Positions 20,719-29,219 of a stretch of 64,000 nucleotides of DNA are shown in pieces. A program made the translations under genes and the position numbers. Below the pieces are notes generated by a model that saw only the letters and a list, made by a program, of their open reading frames with translations, did no database searches and had not been told where the DNA came from. How positions within the stretch are numbered: the stretch's first letter is position 1; every line of letters begins with the position of its first letter. The DNA is from Thermodesulfomicrobium sp. WS (GTDB lineage: Bacteria > Desulfobacterota > Desulfovibrionia > Desulfovibrionales > Desulfomicrobiaceae), in contig NZ_AP027130.1 in the NCBI RefSeq assembly GCF_027925145.1, positions 2,293,781-2,357,780 on the forward strand, read 5' to 3'.

Positions 20719-21948
20719 ATGCCGCTTTTTCGCTTCAAAGTCCTCACCAGCGCCGGGGGCATCGAATCCGGGGTCCTGGACCTCCCGGTCACGGATCCCG
20801 AAGCAGCAGTGCGCTACGTGGAGACCGCCGGCGGTATCGCCCTGGAGATCGAGCCCCTGCCCCGGGCCATGGATGTCTTTATCCGGCGCACCGGATTCGG
20901 AATTGGCAAGATCTCGCGCCTGGAGCTCTCGGAATTCTACAACAACCTCGGCATGCTCGTGGGTGCCGGGGTCACGGTGATGGACGCCTTGGAGGAGCTC
21001 GCCCAAGACAGCAAAAATGCTCGCCTCAAAAATGCCATCACCTGCATCCGCGCCGACATCCAGTCCGGCCAGACCCTGAGCGAGTCCCTGGCCCGCCAGC
21101 CCCAGCTCGCCCCTTTCGTGGTGCACCACATGGTGGAGATCGGTGAAGAGACCGGAAAGCTCGACGCCATGCTCCACAAAAGCGGGGCGCACCTGCGCCA
21201 CATTCACGACATCATAAGCGGCACCAAGCGGGCCCTCACCTATCCGGCCTTTCTGCTCACCGTAGTCACCTTGGCCGTGGTCTTCTGGTTTTGGTATGTG
21301 GTACCGCAGCTCGTGGCCCTCTTCCAAGACATGGGCGTAGAGCTTCCCGCGCCCACGCGGCTGCTCATGGCCATGGCCGACTGGTTCCGCAACTGGTTCC
21401 TCATCACCGTGGGGCTACTCGCTGTCCTGGGAATGGTCCTCGCCTGGGCACGCAAGCGCTTCCTCCCCGTGCGCTACGCCCTCAGCATGCTCGCGTTGCG
21501 CGTGCCGGTGCTCTCCCTCATCCTACATACCTCGCTTACGGCCCGAGCCACCGAATACCTCGGCATCACCATCGGCGCAGGTATCGGTGTGCTGCGCTCC
21601 CTGGCCCTGGTCATCGAATCCACCGGCAACGAAGTGTACAAGGCCCGGTTGCAAGGAACACGCAAATCCATTATGGCGGGTGTAATTCTTTCCGAGGCGT
21701 TACGCCACAACCAGGCCCTCGACCCCTTTGCCGTGCGCATGCTCGCGGTGGGCGAGATGACGGGAAAGCTCGATGAGCAAGCACAATACGTCGCCGACCT
21801 CTACCGCCAAAAACTGGCAGGCCTGGTGGAGGTACTCTCCAAGACTTTGGAGCCTATGATCATGATTTTCCTCGGTGGCATGTTTGCCTTGATCATGGTG
21901 GGCCTGCTCATGCCGGTGTACGAACTCGTGACCAAATTGGGGGCATGA
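20719..21948 (+). CDS. mshG: MshG/GspF-type inner-membrane platform protein
   Basis: 409 residues from ATG 20719. Two T2SSF repeats (about 75-195 and 275-400), each with the ExG-TGKLD pattern (IGEETGKLDAML and VGEMTGKLDEQA). Three membrane segments at about 175-200, 225-250 and 380-405. It is the rotor platform contacting the GspE ATPase. Two bases after the ATPase stop; the next gene overlaps its stop by 4 bases. Confidence 0.94.
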   Translation: MPLFRFKVLTSAGGIESGVLDLPVTDPEAAVRYVETAGGIALEIEPLPRAMDVFIRRTGFGIGKISRLELSEFYNNLGMLVGAGVTVMDALEELAQDSKNARLKNAITCIRADIQSGQTLSESLARQPQLAPFVVHHMVEIGEETGKLDAMLHKSGAHLRHIHDIISGTKRALTYPAFLLTVVTLAVVFWFWYVVPQLVALFQDMGVELPAPTRLLMAMADWFRNWFLITVGLLAVLGMVLAWARKRFLPVRYALSMLALRVPVLSLILHTSLTARATEYLGITIGAGIGVLRSLALVIESTGNEVYKARLQGTRKSIMAGVILSEALRHNQALDPFAVRMLAVGEMTGKLDEQAQYVADLYRQKLAGLVEVLSKTLEPMIMIFLGGMFALIMVGLLMPVYELVTKLGA

Positions 21949-22391
21949 TGCGTATGGGACTGTGGGCCGCGGTGGCCCTGGTGGTCATGGCCGCAGGGGC
22001 CGTGTTCTGTGGCAACGCTTTTGAAGCCGCCATGGTGCAAGGCGCGCGGGCTGCGGCCTTGGAGCAAGAAAACGCCCTGCTTGCCGACGGCATCGCCCAA
22101 CTGCAACGCCAGCGCGCCGATGTCCAAGCCTGGGAGGAGCTGCTCGCCCGTGCCCAGGGTCTGCGGCCCGAGGCGCTGCGCCGCTACCCCATCCTGGTGG
22201 ACCAGGAGACCAGCTGGGAAGAAACCGCAGCGGTGCTGCTTATCGTCTCCAACGCTCACCCCCGACCAGGGGGCTACCGCTTCCAGCCCGAGCGCTTCTC
22301 CATCACCCGCGTAGGGGACGACGCCAACGCCACCGAGCGCTATCAATTGCAGATGGCGGGGCAATTTCTGAGCCTGGAGCAAACGCCATGA
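21945..22391 (+). CDS. PilO/MshJ-like pilus alignment protein
   Basis: 148 residues. One N-terminal membrane segment (about 5-25), a coiled coil (about 35-75; ALEQENALLADGIAQLQRQ), then a small periplasmic domain. This is the PilO/GspM/MshJ layout, though at the short end of the range. Assigned by position between the platform protein and the PilN-like gene and by architecture, not by strong motifs. Overlaps both neighbours by 4 bases. Confidence 0.7.
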   Translation: MMRMGLWAAVALVVMAAGAVFCGNAFEAAMVQGARAAALEQENALLADGIAQLQRQRADVQAWEELLARAQGLRPEALRRYPILVDQETSWEETAAVLLIVSNAHPRPGGYRFQPERFSITRVGDDANATERYQLQMAGQFLSLEQTP

Positions 22392-24220
22392 CCCAGGACC
22401 CCAAGCGCCGTCCCGACGCAGCCCTGGATGCCCCCACCGCAGACGCGGCCCCGCTGGAGGACGATTTCCTCTCGCCAGAGCACGTGCTCGCCAATATGCC
22501 CCACATCCCGGAGCCGGCCCCGGAAACGCCCGCCGAGGAGGCGGACTCCACGCCAGCGCCTGCTGCAGAAAACGCGGCGCACGCGACCGATCTCCCCCCC
22601 AACGAGGACCTGGTAGAAGTGCCCTCCAGCTGGGAAGTGGAAATCGTGCCGGAAGTCCCTGCCGAAGCCTTGATCCCCCCGCCGGGATGGAGCACGCCGG
22701 AGCCCCCGGCAGCGTCCACGACGGCCCCCCACACCCCCGAAGCGCCGCCCACGGAAGCCGCCCCCCCAAGAGAGCAGCCCGCAGCGCCGCCTGCAGACAC
22801 GCCGCCCGCGGCCCCGCCTGCGCCACCGAGCCCATCCGCACCTCCCCCCGTCACGGAGGATGCTTCCCCGGCGAGCTTTGCGCAGATCCCCGTGGTCCCG
22901 GCGCCGCGCACCGAAGTGGTGCTGGACTGCAGCGCTGGCCGCATGCTCCTTGCACGCGGCGAGCTCACGCTGCTCGGCGAAAAAGACGGTCTGGACCGCT
23001 TCCGTCTCTGGGTGGCCGACACCCGCGACACCCTGGGCCCCGGGGCGATACGCGTCGACGCCCCACCCAAGTACGCCCCGCTTCTGGCAAGGCGCCTCCT
23101 TGCCCGCGGCGGGGAGTTGGACGACGCCTCGACGCTCCTTCCCCTTTCCCGCAAGCGCCTGGGGCCCAACCAAACCCTGCTGGGCTTTCACCTCATGACC
23201 TCGGCGGAAAAGGCACGGCTTGCCCACCTGCACGCCAAATCCAGCCAAGGGCTCTTAGTGCACGACGCAAGCTCGCTGCTTTTCGGCATCCTCCGCCACG
23301 AGCGCGGCACCGTGGCAGGATTTCTCCAGTTTCCCGGGAGCATCACGGCCCTTGTGGTGCGCCAGGGGCACGTACTCTGGGGCCGGCGCCAAATGCTCGC
23401 CGAAGACCAGGGCCCGGCCTGGGCAAACGCCGTGCGCGCCCTGCAGACGGACATCACCTTCGCGGGCAAGGAAAACGGCTTCGAGGTAGAAGAGACCCTC
23501 TGGGTGGCTGGCCTAACCTCTACCCGCGACCTTCCCCTGGAAGACGCCCGCGCCCTGCCGGTGTGCGCCCTGCGCACCGAAACAGGCACGCAGTATTCCG
23601 CCCTGCCGCTGGCGCACGCGCACCACGGCGCAAGCCTCACCTCCCCTGCGGAGCGTCTGGCCGCGGCCCTGCGCCCCTGGGAGCCCCTAGCCTGGGGCAC
23701 GATGCTGCTGGTGGGCCTTTTCTTGGCGGTAGGCGGGCTGTGGCTCAACTCCACGGCAGCGGGTCTTGCGCACCAGGCAGAGGGCCTTGCCGCCCGCAAG
23801 GCGGAGCTTTTGCGTGATTTGGCCCAAGTGCAGCAGGAGACCGCCTTTTCCGCCGAACGCGCGGCCCTGGCCCAAGGGGTGTATGCCACCGCCCAGGCCG
23901 TGCTCCAAGCCGAGGTCACCCTCCCCATGGCCGCGGTGTGGAACGACCTCGCACACCTCAAGCCCGAGGCCTGTCGGCTGCTCACCCTGGAAATGCACTA
24001 CGAGGCTTCAGGGGTGCGCGTGCAGCTCACCGGCGGCATCGAGCTCCCCATGACCCAGGCCCAGGCGGTGTTCGACGCCTTCCAGCGAGAACTTAACGCC
24101 AAAGGCTACACGGTCGCTGCCGCCAACCTGCACTTTGACATGGATGGCAATGCCTTCACCCTGACCCTCCACCGAAGTTTCGAGAACTCGCCATGCATCC
24201 CTCCCTGCGCGCCATACTGA
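22388..24220 (+). CDS. PilM/PilN-like (GspL-type) pilus assembly protein with disordered N-terminus
   Basis: 610 residues in three parts. Residues 1-170 are Pro/Ala/Glu-rich and presumably disordered. Residues about 175-420 form a cytoplasmic domain that by position could be a PilM/GspL actin-like fold; no nucleotide motif is obvious. A membrane segment (about 436-456, WGTMLLVGLFLAVGGLWL) is followed by a coiled coil and a ferredoxin-like periplasmic domain as in PilN/MshI. It would link the ATPase to the periplasmic ring. The long Pro-rich arm is unusual. Overlaps the next gene by 28 bases. Confidence 0.65.
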   Translation: MTQDPKRRPDAALDAPTADAAPLEDDFLSPEHVLANMPHIPEPAPETPAEEADSTPAPAAENAAHATDLPPNEDLVEVPSSWEVEIVPEVPAEALIPPPGWSTPEPPAASTTAPHTPEAPPTEAAPPREQPAAPPADTPPAAPPAPPSPSAPPPVTEDASPASFAQIPVVPAPRTEVVLDCSAGRMLLARGELTLLGEKDGLDRFRLWVADTRDTLGPGAIRVDAPPKYAPLLARRLLARGGELDDASTLLPLSRKRLGPNQTLLGFHLMTSAEKARLAHLHAKSSQGLLVHDASSLLFGILRHERGTVAGFLQFPGSITALVVRQGHVLWGRRQMLAEDQGPAWANAVRALQTDITFAGKENGFEVEETLWVAGLTSTRDLPLEDARALPVCALRTETGTQYSALPLAHAHHGASLTSPAERLAAALRPWEPLAWGTMLLVGLFLAVGGLWLNSTAAGLAHQAEGLAARKAELLRDLAQVQQETAFSAERAALAQGVYATAQAVLQAEVTLPMAAVWNDLAHLKPEACRLLTLEMHYEASGVRVQLTGGIELPMTQAQAVFDAFQRELNAKGYTVAAANLHFDMDGNAFTLTLHRSFENSPCIPPCAPY

Positions 24221-24828
24221 TCCGATTTGCCCTGATGGGAGCCGCTTTCGTGGCTCTGGGGGGAGCCGCGGCCCTGTACGTCCCTGGCATCCAAGAACAG
24301 GTGGCCCGCCATACGTCGCAGGTGCCGGACATAACCCCCCCCGCCCTGCCGGATGCCGCCTGGCGCACGACCATCGCTGCAGCCCTCGATGCCCTCGGCA
24401 AAGGGCCCACGCAGGCGGCCATCAACACCCTCGAAACCTCGCTCATTTCCCAACGTACCACCACTGGCCGCACCGCCACGCGGCTCACCCTCATCGTCCC
24501 CCAAGGGGCCGAGCGCCTGGCCCTCATCGATGGCCGGGTATTCCGGGTAGGAGACAAGCTCCCCGATGGCCGCCGCGTGCACGCCATCTCGCCCCAGGGG
24601 GTACTCCTCGAAGCCGCCGGCGCCCTGGAGATGGTGCCGTGGATCCCGCCGCTTGCCGTGCGCCTGGAGCGGGCATCCCAAGAGACTCCAGCCTTTGCCA
24701 ACGCCACCCTGGAGGCCCCAGCCCAGACTCTGACCAACGCCTCGGCCACTCAAGGCCCCAAATCCATCAACGCCGACCAAGCCATCCAGCTCCTTCGCCA
24801 ATGGGAGGCCCTCAAGCATGCGCGTTAA
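24193..24828 (+). CDS. MshK/GspC/PilP-like periplasmic link protein
   Basis: 211 residues. N-terminal membrane anchor (about 8-30), a variable region, then LALIDGRVFRVGDKLPDG, the typical homology-region core of GspC/PilP/MshK proteins that contact the secretin. A C-terminal tail of about 50 residues looks disordered. The start lies 28 bases inside the preceding gene and the end overlaps the secretin gene by 11 bases, consistent with tight translational coupling. Confidence 0.75.
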   Translation: MHPSLRAILIRFALMGAAFVALGGAAALYVPGIQEQVARHTSQVPDITPPALPDAAWRTTIAAALDALGKGPTQAAINTLETSLISQRTTTGRTATRLTLIVPQGAERLALIDGRVFRVGDKLPDGRRVHAISPQGVLLEAAGALEMVPWIPPLAVRLERASQETPAFANATLEAPAQTLTNASATQGPKSINADQAIQLLRQWEALKHAR

Positions 24829-26383
24829 TCTCGCCCTCCTCATCGTCCTCATGACCGCCTGCGCCCCACCGCTTGCCCGCAATCCACTCGAGCCCGGATC
24901 CGGCTACAGTCAACTCCAAAAGGCCCTGGCCGACGAAAAGCGCCAGGCCCAGGCCGCGCGGGAAAGCGAAATCCAAACCCTCGAAGAACAGGCGCCCGCC
25001 CCGGCCCCTGCGCTGGAAATCACCCCGCCCCGCTACAATCCCCTGGAAGAGACGCGCATCACTATTTCGGTGCGCTCCGAACCCCTGGCCGATGTGCTCT
25101 ACGTGGTGGTGCGCAACGCCGGCATGGACCTGGTCATTGACCCGGCACTCAGCCTCGATAACCGGGTAACCATCAGCTTCGAGAACGCCATAAGCCAGCA
25201 GGTGGTGGAACGCCTCTTGGGTGCCTTTGACGTACACTGGGAGGTGCGGGGCAATACCCTGGTGGTCCAGCGCTTTACCGAACGCGTCTTCCATTTGGAA
25301 TTCATGAACACCCGTGCCAGCGTGGACATCGCCACCGGTGGCGACATCTTCGGCTCCGCCAGCGCCGATACCACCACCTCCAACCTGCGCTCGGCCTTCC
25401 AGGTGGAGTCCTCCCTCAACAAAGGCGCGGAGGAAGGCTCCCTCTACGGGCAACTGGCCGCCAACCTGCGCACCCTGCTCGCCGGGCCCGAAGGGGCTAT
25501 GGGGACCTTCACCCTGGACCCGGTGGCCGGCACCCTCTACGTGCAGACCACGCCGCGCCGGATGGAGGCAGTTTCTCGGCTCATCGACCGCATGGATCGC
25601 AAGCTCAGCCGCCAGGTGGTCATCGACGCCCAGATCCTCGAAGTCACCCTGTCCGAAGGCTTCAACCTGGGCGTGGACTGGAACTTCCTCCAGCGCCGGG
25701 TCTTCGGCGAGCGGGTCTTCGAAATTGGCCTTGGATCCACCAATGGCACCGGCCGGATGCAAACCGGCTACGCCAACGTGGGCGGCCCCATCGTGTTCCC
25801 CTCCTCGCTCGCGCCCACCTCGGACGACACCTACGACTTCATCCTCAACACCACGGTGGATGCGCTCAAAACCTTTGGCGGCGTGCGGCTCATCTCCAAC
25901 CCGCACGTGCGCGCCCGCCACGGCCTGCCAGCCCTGGTGACCTCGGGCACCACCATGAACTACATCCGCGAGCTCACGAGCGAACGCGACGACAACGGGG
26001 TCACCATCAGCACCCAAACCGCCTCGGCCTTCGAGGGGGTGATGCTCGGGGTGGTGCCGTTTTTGCGCGACGATGGCAGCGTGGATCTGGAGATCTTTCC
26101 CATCACCAGCAAGGTGGACCTCTCCAACAAAGCCAGTTTCGTGGACCAATCGGAAGTGACCCTGCCCAAGGTGGACGTACGGAACGTGAGCACCAATGTG
26201 CGGGCCCAAAGCGGCGACACCATCATCCTCGGCGGGCTCATCTTCCGCGACAGCAACAAAGGCGACCGCGGGGTGCCCACCCTGGCCGAAGTCCCCGGCC
26301 TGGGCTGGCTCTTTGGCCGCCGCGCCGATAGCGAGACCACCCGCGAGCTCGTGGTAGTCATGCACATCCGGATAGCCCCATGA
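24818..26383 (+). CDS. mshL: MshL-type outer-membrane secretin (lipoprotein)
   Basis: 521 residues. Signal peptide with lipobox LMTAC (Cys about 15). A periplasmic STN/N0-like domain (RITISVRSEPLADVLYVV) and N1-type repeats precede the secretin domain (about 260-515), which has VVIDAQILEVTLSEGFNLGVDW, a TSGTTMNYI segment and the C-terminal DTIILGGLIFRD...VPTLAEVPGLGWLFGRR signature. It forms the gated pore through which the pilus leaves the cell. Confidence 0.94.
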   Translation: MRVNLALLIVLMTACAPPLARNPLEPGSGYSQLQKALADEKRQAQAARESEIQTLEEQAPAPAPALEITPPRYNPLEETRITISVRSEPLADVLYVVVRNAGMDLVIDPALSLDNRVTISFENAISQQVVERLLGAFDVHWEVRGNTLVVQRFTERVFHLEFMNTRASVDIATGGDIFGSASADTTTSNLRSAFQVESSLNKGAEEGSLYGQLAANLRTLLAGPEGAMGTFTLDPVAGTLYVQTTPRRMEAVSRLIDRMDRKLSRQVVIDAQILEVTLSEGFNLGVDWNFLQRRVFGERVFEIGLGSTNGTGRMQTGYANVGGPIVFPSSLAPTSDDTYDFILNTTVDALKTFGGVRLISNPHVRARHGLPALVTSGTTMNYIRELTSERDDNGVTISTQTASAFEGVMLGVVPFLRDDGSVDLEIFPITSKVDLSNKASFVDQSEVTLPKVDVRNVSTNVRAQSGDTIILGGLIFRDSNKGDRGVPTLAEVPGLGWLFGRRADSETTRELVVVMHIRIAP

Positions 26384-27165
26384 GCCTCATCTACGAAAGC
26401 CTCAAAAAAAACGCCGCCGCGCCCCAACCGCCGCCGCTCGCCCCGGTACACGCCCCTCGGCGGATGGTGCCCTTGCGGGTGCTGCGCCGCATCGCCGTGG
26501 GCGTGGGGATCCTTGCCGCCTGCGTGGGCGCGGGCTGGGCGCTGGTGAGTTGGGTGCAGGGCGAAGTGGAACGCTTGGGCCCGCGGCTCCAGGCCACACG
26601 GGCCATCGAGCCCGTACCGGCACCCACACCCCCGGCCGAGCCGCCAGCACCTCCCGCGCCACAAGCGCCCCAAGCACTGCAGCCCCAGACCCCGCCCACA
26701 CCACCACCTGCCCCGGTGCGCACCAAGATCGGCATCGAGGACTTGGCCCGCCCCACCCTGGAGTTGGAGCAGGTCTTCTCCCAGCGTGCCCGCCACAACC
26801 AGCGTGTGCTCGAGCTTTCAGGCCAGCTCGCCACAGCCTGGAATCACAAAGACCTGCCCCAGGTGCGGCGCCTGGTGGCAGGCCTGCGGACCACGGCTGG
26901 CGCCACCAGCCCCTTGGTGCGGCGCTGGGAAGGGATCCTCGCCCTGCACGACGGACAGACCGCCATCGCAGAGGCCCGGTTCCGAGCCCTGGTGGCCGAA
27001 GGCCATGGGGACCGCACCACCCGACTGTATCTGGCGCAAATTTTGCTTTCCCAAAACAAGCGCCTTGAGGCCCAGGCGGAACTCTCCCGCCTGGCAGCGG
27101 AATTTCCCGAGGATCCGGACATCGCACGCCTGACAGCACGCCTCAAAGGAGAAAAGGCCCCATAA
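26380..27165 (+). CDS. MshN-like TPR protein
   Basis: 261 residues. MSLIYESLKKNA at the start resembles MshN/PilF-type N-termini. One membrane segment (about 38-62), a Pro-rich linker (about 75-120), then TPR-like helices (about 135-255; AEARFRALVAEG, RLYLAQILLSQNKRLEAQAEL). It is the last gene of the assembly set and overlaps the secretin by 4 bases. Likely a periplasmic TPR factor for secretin or fibre assembly. Confidence 0.78.
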   Translation: MSLIYESLKKNAAAPQPPPLAPVHAPRRMVPLRVLRRIAVGVGILAACVGAGWALVSWVQGEVERLGPRLQATRAIEPVPAPTPPAEPPAPPAPQAPQALQPQTPPTPPPAPVRTKIGIEDLARPTLELEQVFSQRARHNQRVLELSGQLATAWNHKDLPQVRRLVAGLRTTAGATSPLVRRWEGILALHDGQTAIAEARFRALVAEGHGDRTTRLYLAQILLSQNKRLEAQAELSRLAAEFPEDPDIARLTARLKGEKAP

Positions 27166-27335
27166 CGGCGAACGCCGCGCCGAAATCTTGACGCAGGCGC
27201 TCCCCTTCGTCTACAGGGTCTCAAGGATACACAACCAACTGCGGGCAACGGACGCGGCACCCCCATCTGGGCGCCACGGGACCGCGACCAGGCCCAGTGG
27301 CGCACCCGGCGGCAAACCCACAACGGAGGTCACGT

Positions 27336-27935
27336 ATGGATACGGCAAAAGGACAGCGGGGATTTACCCTTGTGGAACTAGCAATCGTGCTGGTGATTAT
27401 CGGCATCATCCTGGGTGCGGTACTCAAGGGGCAAGAACTCATCAACAACGCAAAAATAAAACGGCTCTACAATCAGTATCGGGAAATTCTTGCAGCAGTC
27501 TACACCTATTACGACAAATACGGCAAATACCCAGGTGACGACAACACCGCAAACCCCCGTTGGCCGGCTGCAACAAACGGTAATAGCAACGGAATTATTG
27601 ATGGATTTACATTTAATTGTGCACCAAGCGCTACAACAGAAACCTGTCAAACATGGCTCCATTTACGTTTAGCAAACATCATCAGCGGCCCAACCACGGC
27701 TGCTGACGGACCGAGGAACTCCGCCAATGTCTATGGAGGTACTATTGGTATAGGGTACGCTACTGTACAGACTCTTGCGGCAACATTCATTGGCTTTGAC
27801 AACGTTCCTTATGATGTTTGTCAAACAATTGACACCCAATACGATGACGGAGTCTTTAACTCCGGAAGCATTCGTGGTTCCGGAGATTATACTACTGCAA
27901 CGAGTGGAATATTTGATTTGTATTTCAAGTTATAA
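27336..27935 (+). CDS. Probable major pilin (MshA-like)
   Basis: 199 residues from ATG 27336 with GGAGG upstream. Leader MDTAKGQRG, then FTLVELAIVLVIIGIILGAV and the conserved KGQELINNAKIKRL of MshA-type pilins. Two possible disulfide pairs sit in the C-terminal half (C-APSATTETC and further Cys). It has its own leader region (27166-27335) and a strong terminator (27968-27989), so it can be expressed at higher level than the machinery. The region from about 27400 to 27950 is clearly more AT-rich than the neighbouring genes, with unusual codons, suggesting recent replacement of the variable domain. Confidence 0.88.
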   Translation: MDTAKGQRGFTLVELAIVLVIIGIILGAVLKGQELINNAKIKRLYNQYREILAAVYTYYDKYGKYPGDDNTANPRWPAATNGNSNGIIDGFTFNCAPSATTETCQTWLHLRLANIISGPTTAADGPRNSANVYGGTIGIGYATVQTLAATFIGFDNVPYDVCQTIDTQYDDGVFNSGSIRGSGDYTTATSGIFDLYFKL

Positions 27936-27967
27936 TACACAATTCTGTGTTCACAAATCACAACCAC

Positions 27968-27989
27968 GGCGCCTTCGGGCGCCTTTTTT
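27968..27989 (+). terminator. Intrinsic terminator after the major pilin gene
   Basis: GGCGCC (27968-27973), loop TTCG, GGCGCC (27978-27983), then six T (27984-27989). A UUCG-capped stem with a T tract; a textbook factor-independent terminator closing the pilus locus. Confidence 0.95.
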
Positions 27990-28157
27990 CTGCCCTCTGC
28001 CTCTGGCAGAAGGTCTGCGGGGGCAGGTGTCGGGTGCGTGGCGACGAGACCACCTGCATGCGCGCCTGGCGCATCTCGGCCTTGCCCCGTGGTTTGGGTT
28101 TGGGCTACAAGGGCGCTGCTTTCTGCCGTTGTGTATCCCCCAACCCAAGGAGCTCTC

Positions 28158-29219
28158 ATGATTCGCGTCCTGGTGGTGGATGACTCCGCCTTCATGCGCA
28201 CGGCCCTGGCCACCATGCTGGCCGCAGATCCGGACATCGAGGTCGTCGGCACGGCCTCCAACGGCGCCGAAGCCCTGGAGATGGTCCAGCGCTTGGACCC
28301 GGATGTGGTCACCATGGACGTGGAGATGCCGGTCATGGATGGTATCACTGCCGTGCGCCGCATCATGGCCGAGGCCCCCCGCCCCATTCTCATGGTGAGC
28401 TCGCTCACCCGTGAAGGGGCGGAAGAGACCCTGGCGGCCATGGATGCCGGGGCCGTGGACTTCATCCCCAAGGCCCTGTCGCGGGTGAGCCTCGAGATCG
28501 TGCACATCGAGGCCGAGCTGCGCGCCAAGGTCAAGGCCGTGGCCCGGCGGCGCGCCTCCAAAGTTTCTGCCGCGCCGCGTCCTGCCCCGGCCCCCGGTCT
28601 GCGGACCAAGGGCGTGGAGCTTATCGCCATCGGCGTCTCCACCGGCGGCCCGCCAGCGGTGCAACGCATCCTCGCGGCCCTGCCCGCCCACTTCCCGGCG
28701 CCCATCCTCATCGCCCAGCACATGCCCCGGGCCTTTACCGGCCCCTTTGCCCAGCGTCTGGACGCCACCAGCGCCCTTACGGTGCGCGAGGCGGAAGACG
28801 GCATGGCCCTTGCCCCGGGGTTGGTGCTCGTGGCCCCCGGGGGGCTGCATCTGCGGGTGCGGCGCCAGGGGCTGCGACTCCATGCCGAAGTGGGACAAGA
28901 GCCTCAAGACGCCCTGTACAAGCCGTCGGCCACGGAGCTCATCGCCTCGGTGGCGCGCACCTGTGCCGACCGGGCCGCGGCCCTCGTCATGACCGGCATG
29001 GGCAGCGACGGCCTGGAAGGCGCCCGCCAGCTCAAGACCGCTGGCGGTGTGGTCCTTGCCCAAAGCGAAGCTACCTGCACCGTATACGGCATGCCCAAGG
29101 CCGTGGTGGACGCTGGCATCGCCGATGCGGTGGTGGACCTGGAGGCCATTGCCGAGACATTGATGCAGCTTGGAGGATGCCCAGGCCGCGAATCTCAACG
29201 AGGAAGAAACCATGGCTGA
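28158..29219 (+). CDS. cheB: Chemotaxis protein-glutamate methylesterase/deamidase CheB
   Basis: 353 residues from ATG 28158 (AAGGAG upstream). Receiver domain with D54 in TMDVEMPVMDG, a linker of about 30 residues, then the methylesterase domain with Ser near 160 (GVSTGGPPAVQ), His near 188 (AQHMPRAFT) and Asp near 283 (MTGMGSDGLEG). It removes methyl groups from chemoreceptors when phosphorylated by CheA. First gene of the chemotaxis operon; overlaps the HEAT gene by 8 bases. Confidence 0.96.
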   Translation: MIRVLVVDDSAFMRTALATMLAADPDIEVVGTASNGAEALEMVQRLDPDVVTMDVEMPVMDGITAVRRIMAEAPRPILMVSSLTREGAEETLAAMDAGAVDFIPKALSRVSLEIVHIEAELRAKVKAVARRRASKVSAAPRPAPAPGLRTKGVELIAIGVSTGGPPAVQRILAALPAHFPAPILIAQHMPRAFTGPFAQRLDATSALTVREAEDGMALAPGLVLVAPGGLHLRVRRQGLRLHAEVGQEPQDALYKPSATELIASVARTCADRAAALVMTGMGSDGLEGARQLKTAGGVVLAQSEATCTVYGMPKAVVDAGIADAVVDLEAIAETLMQLGGCPGRESQRGRNHG

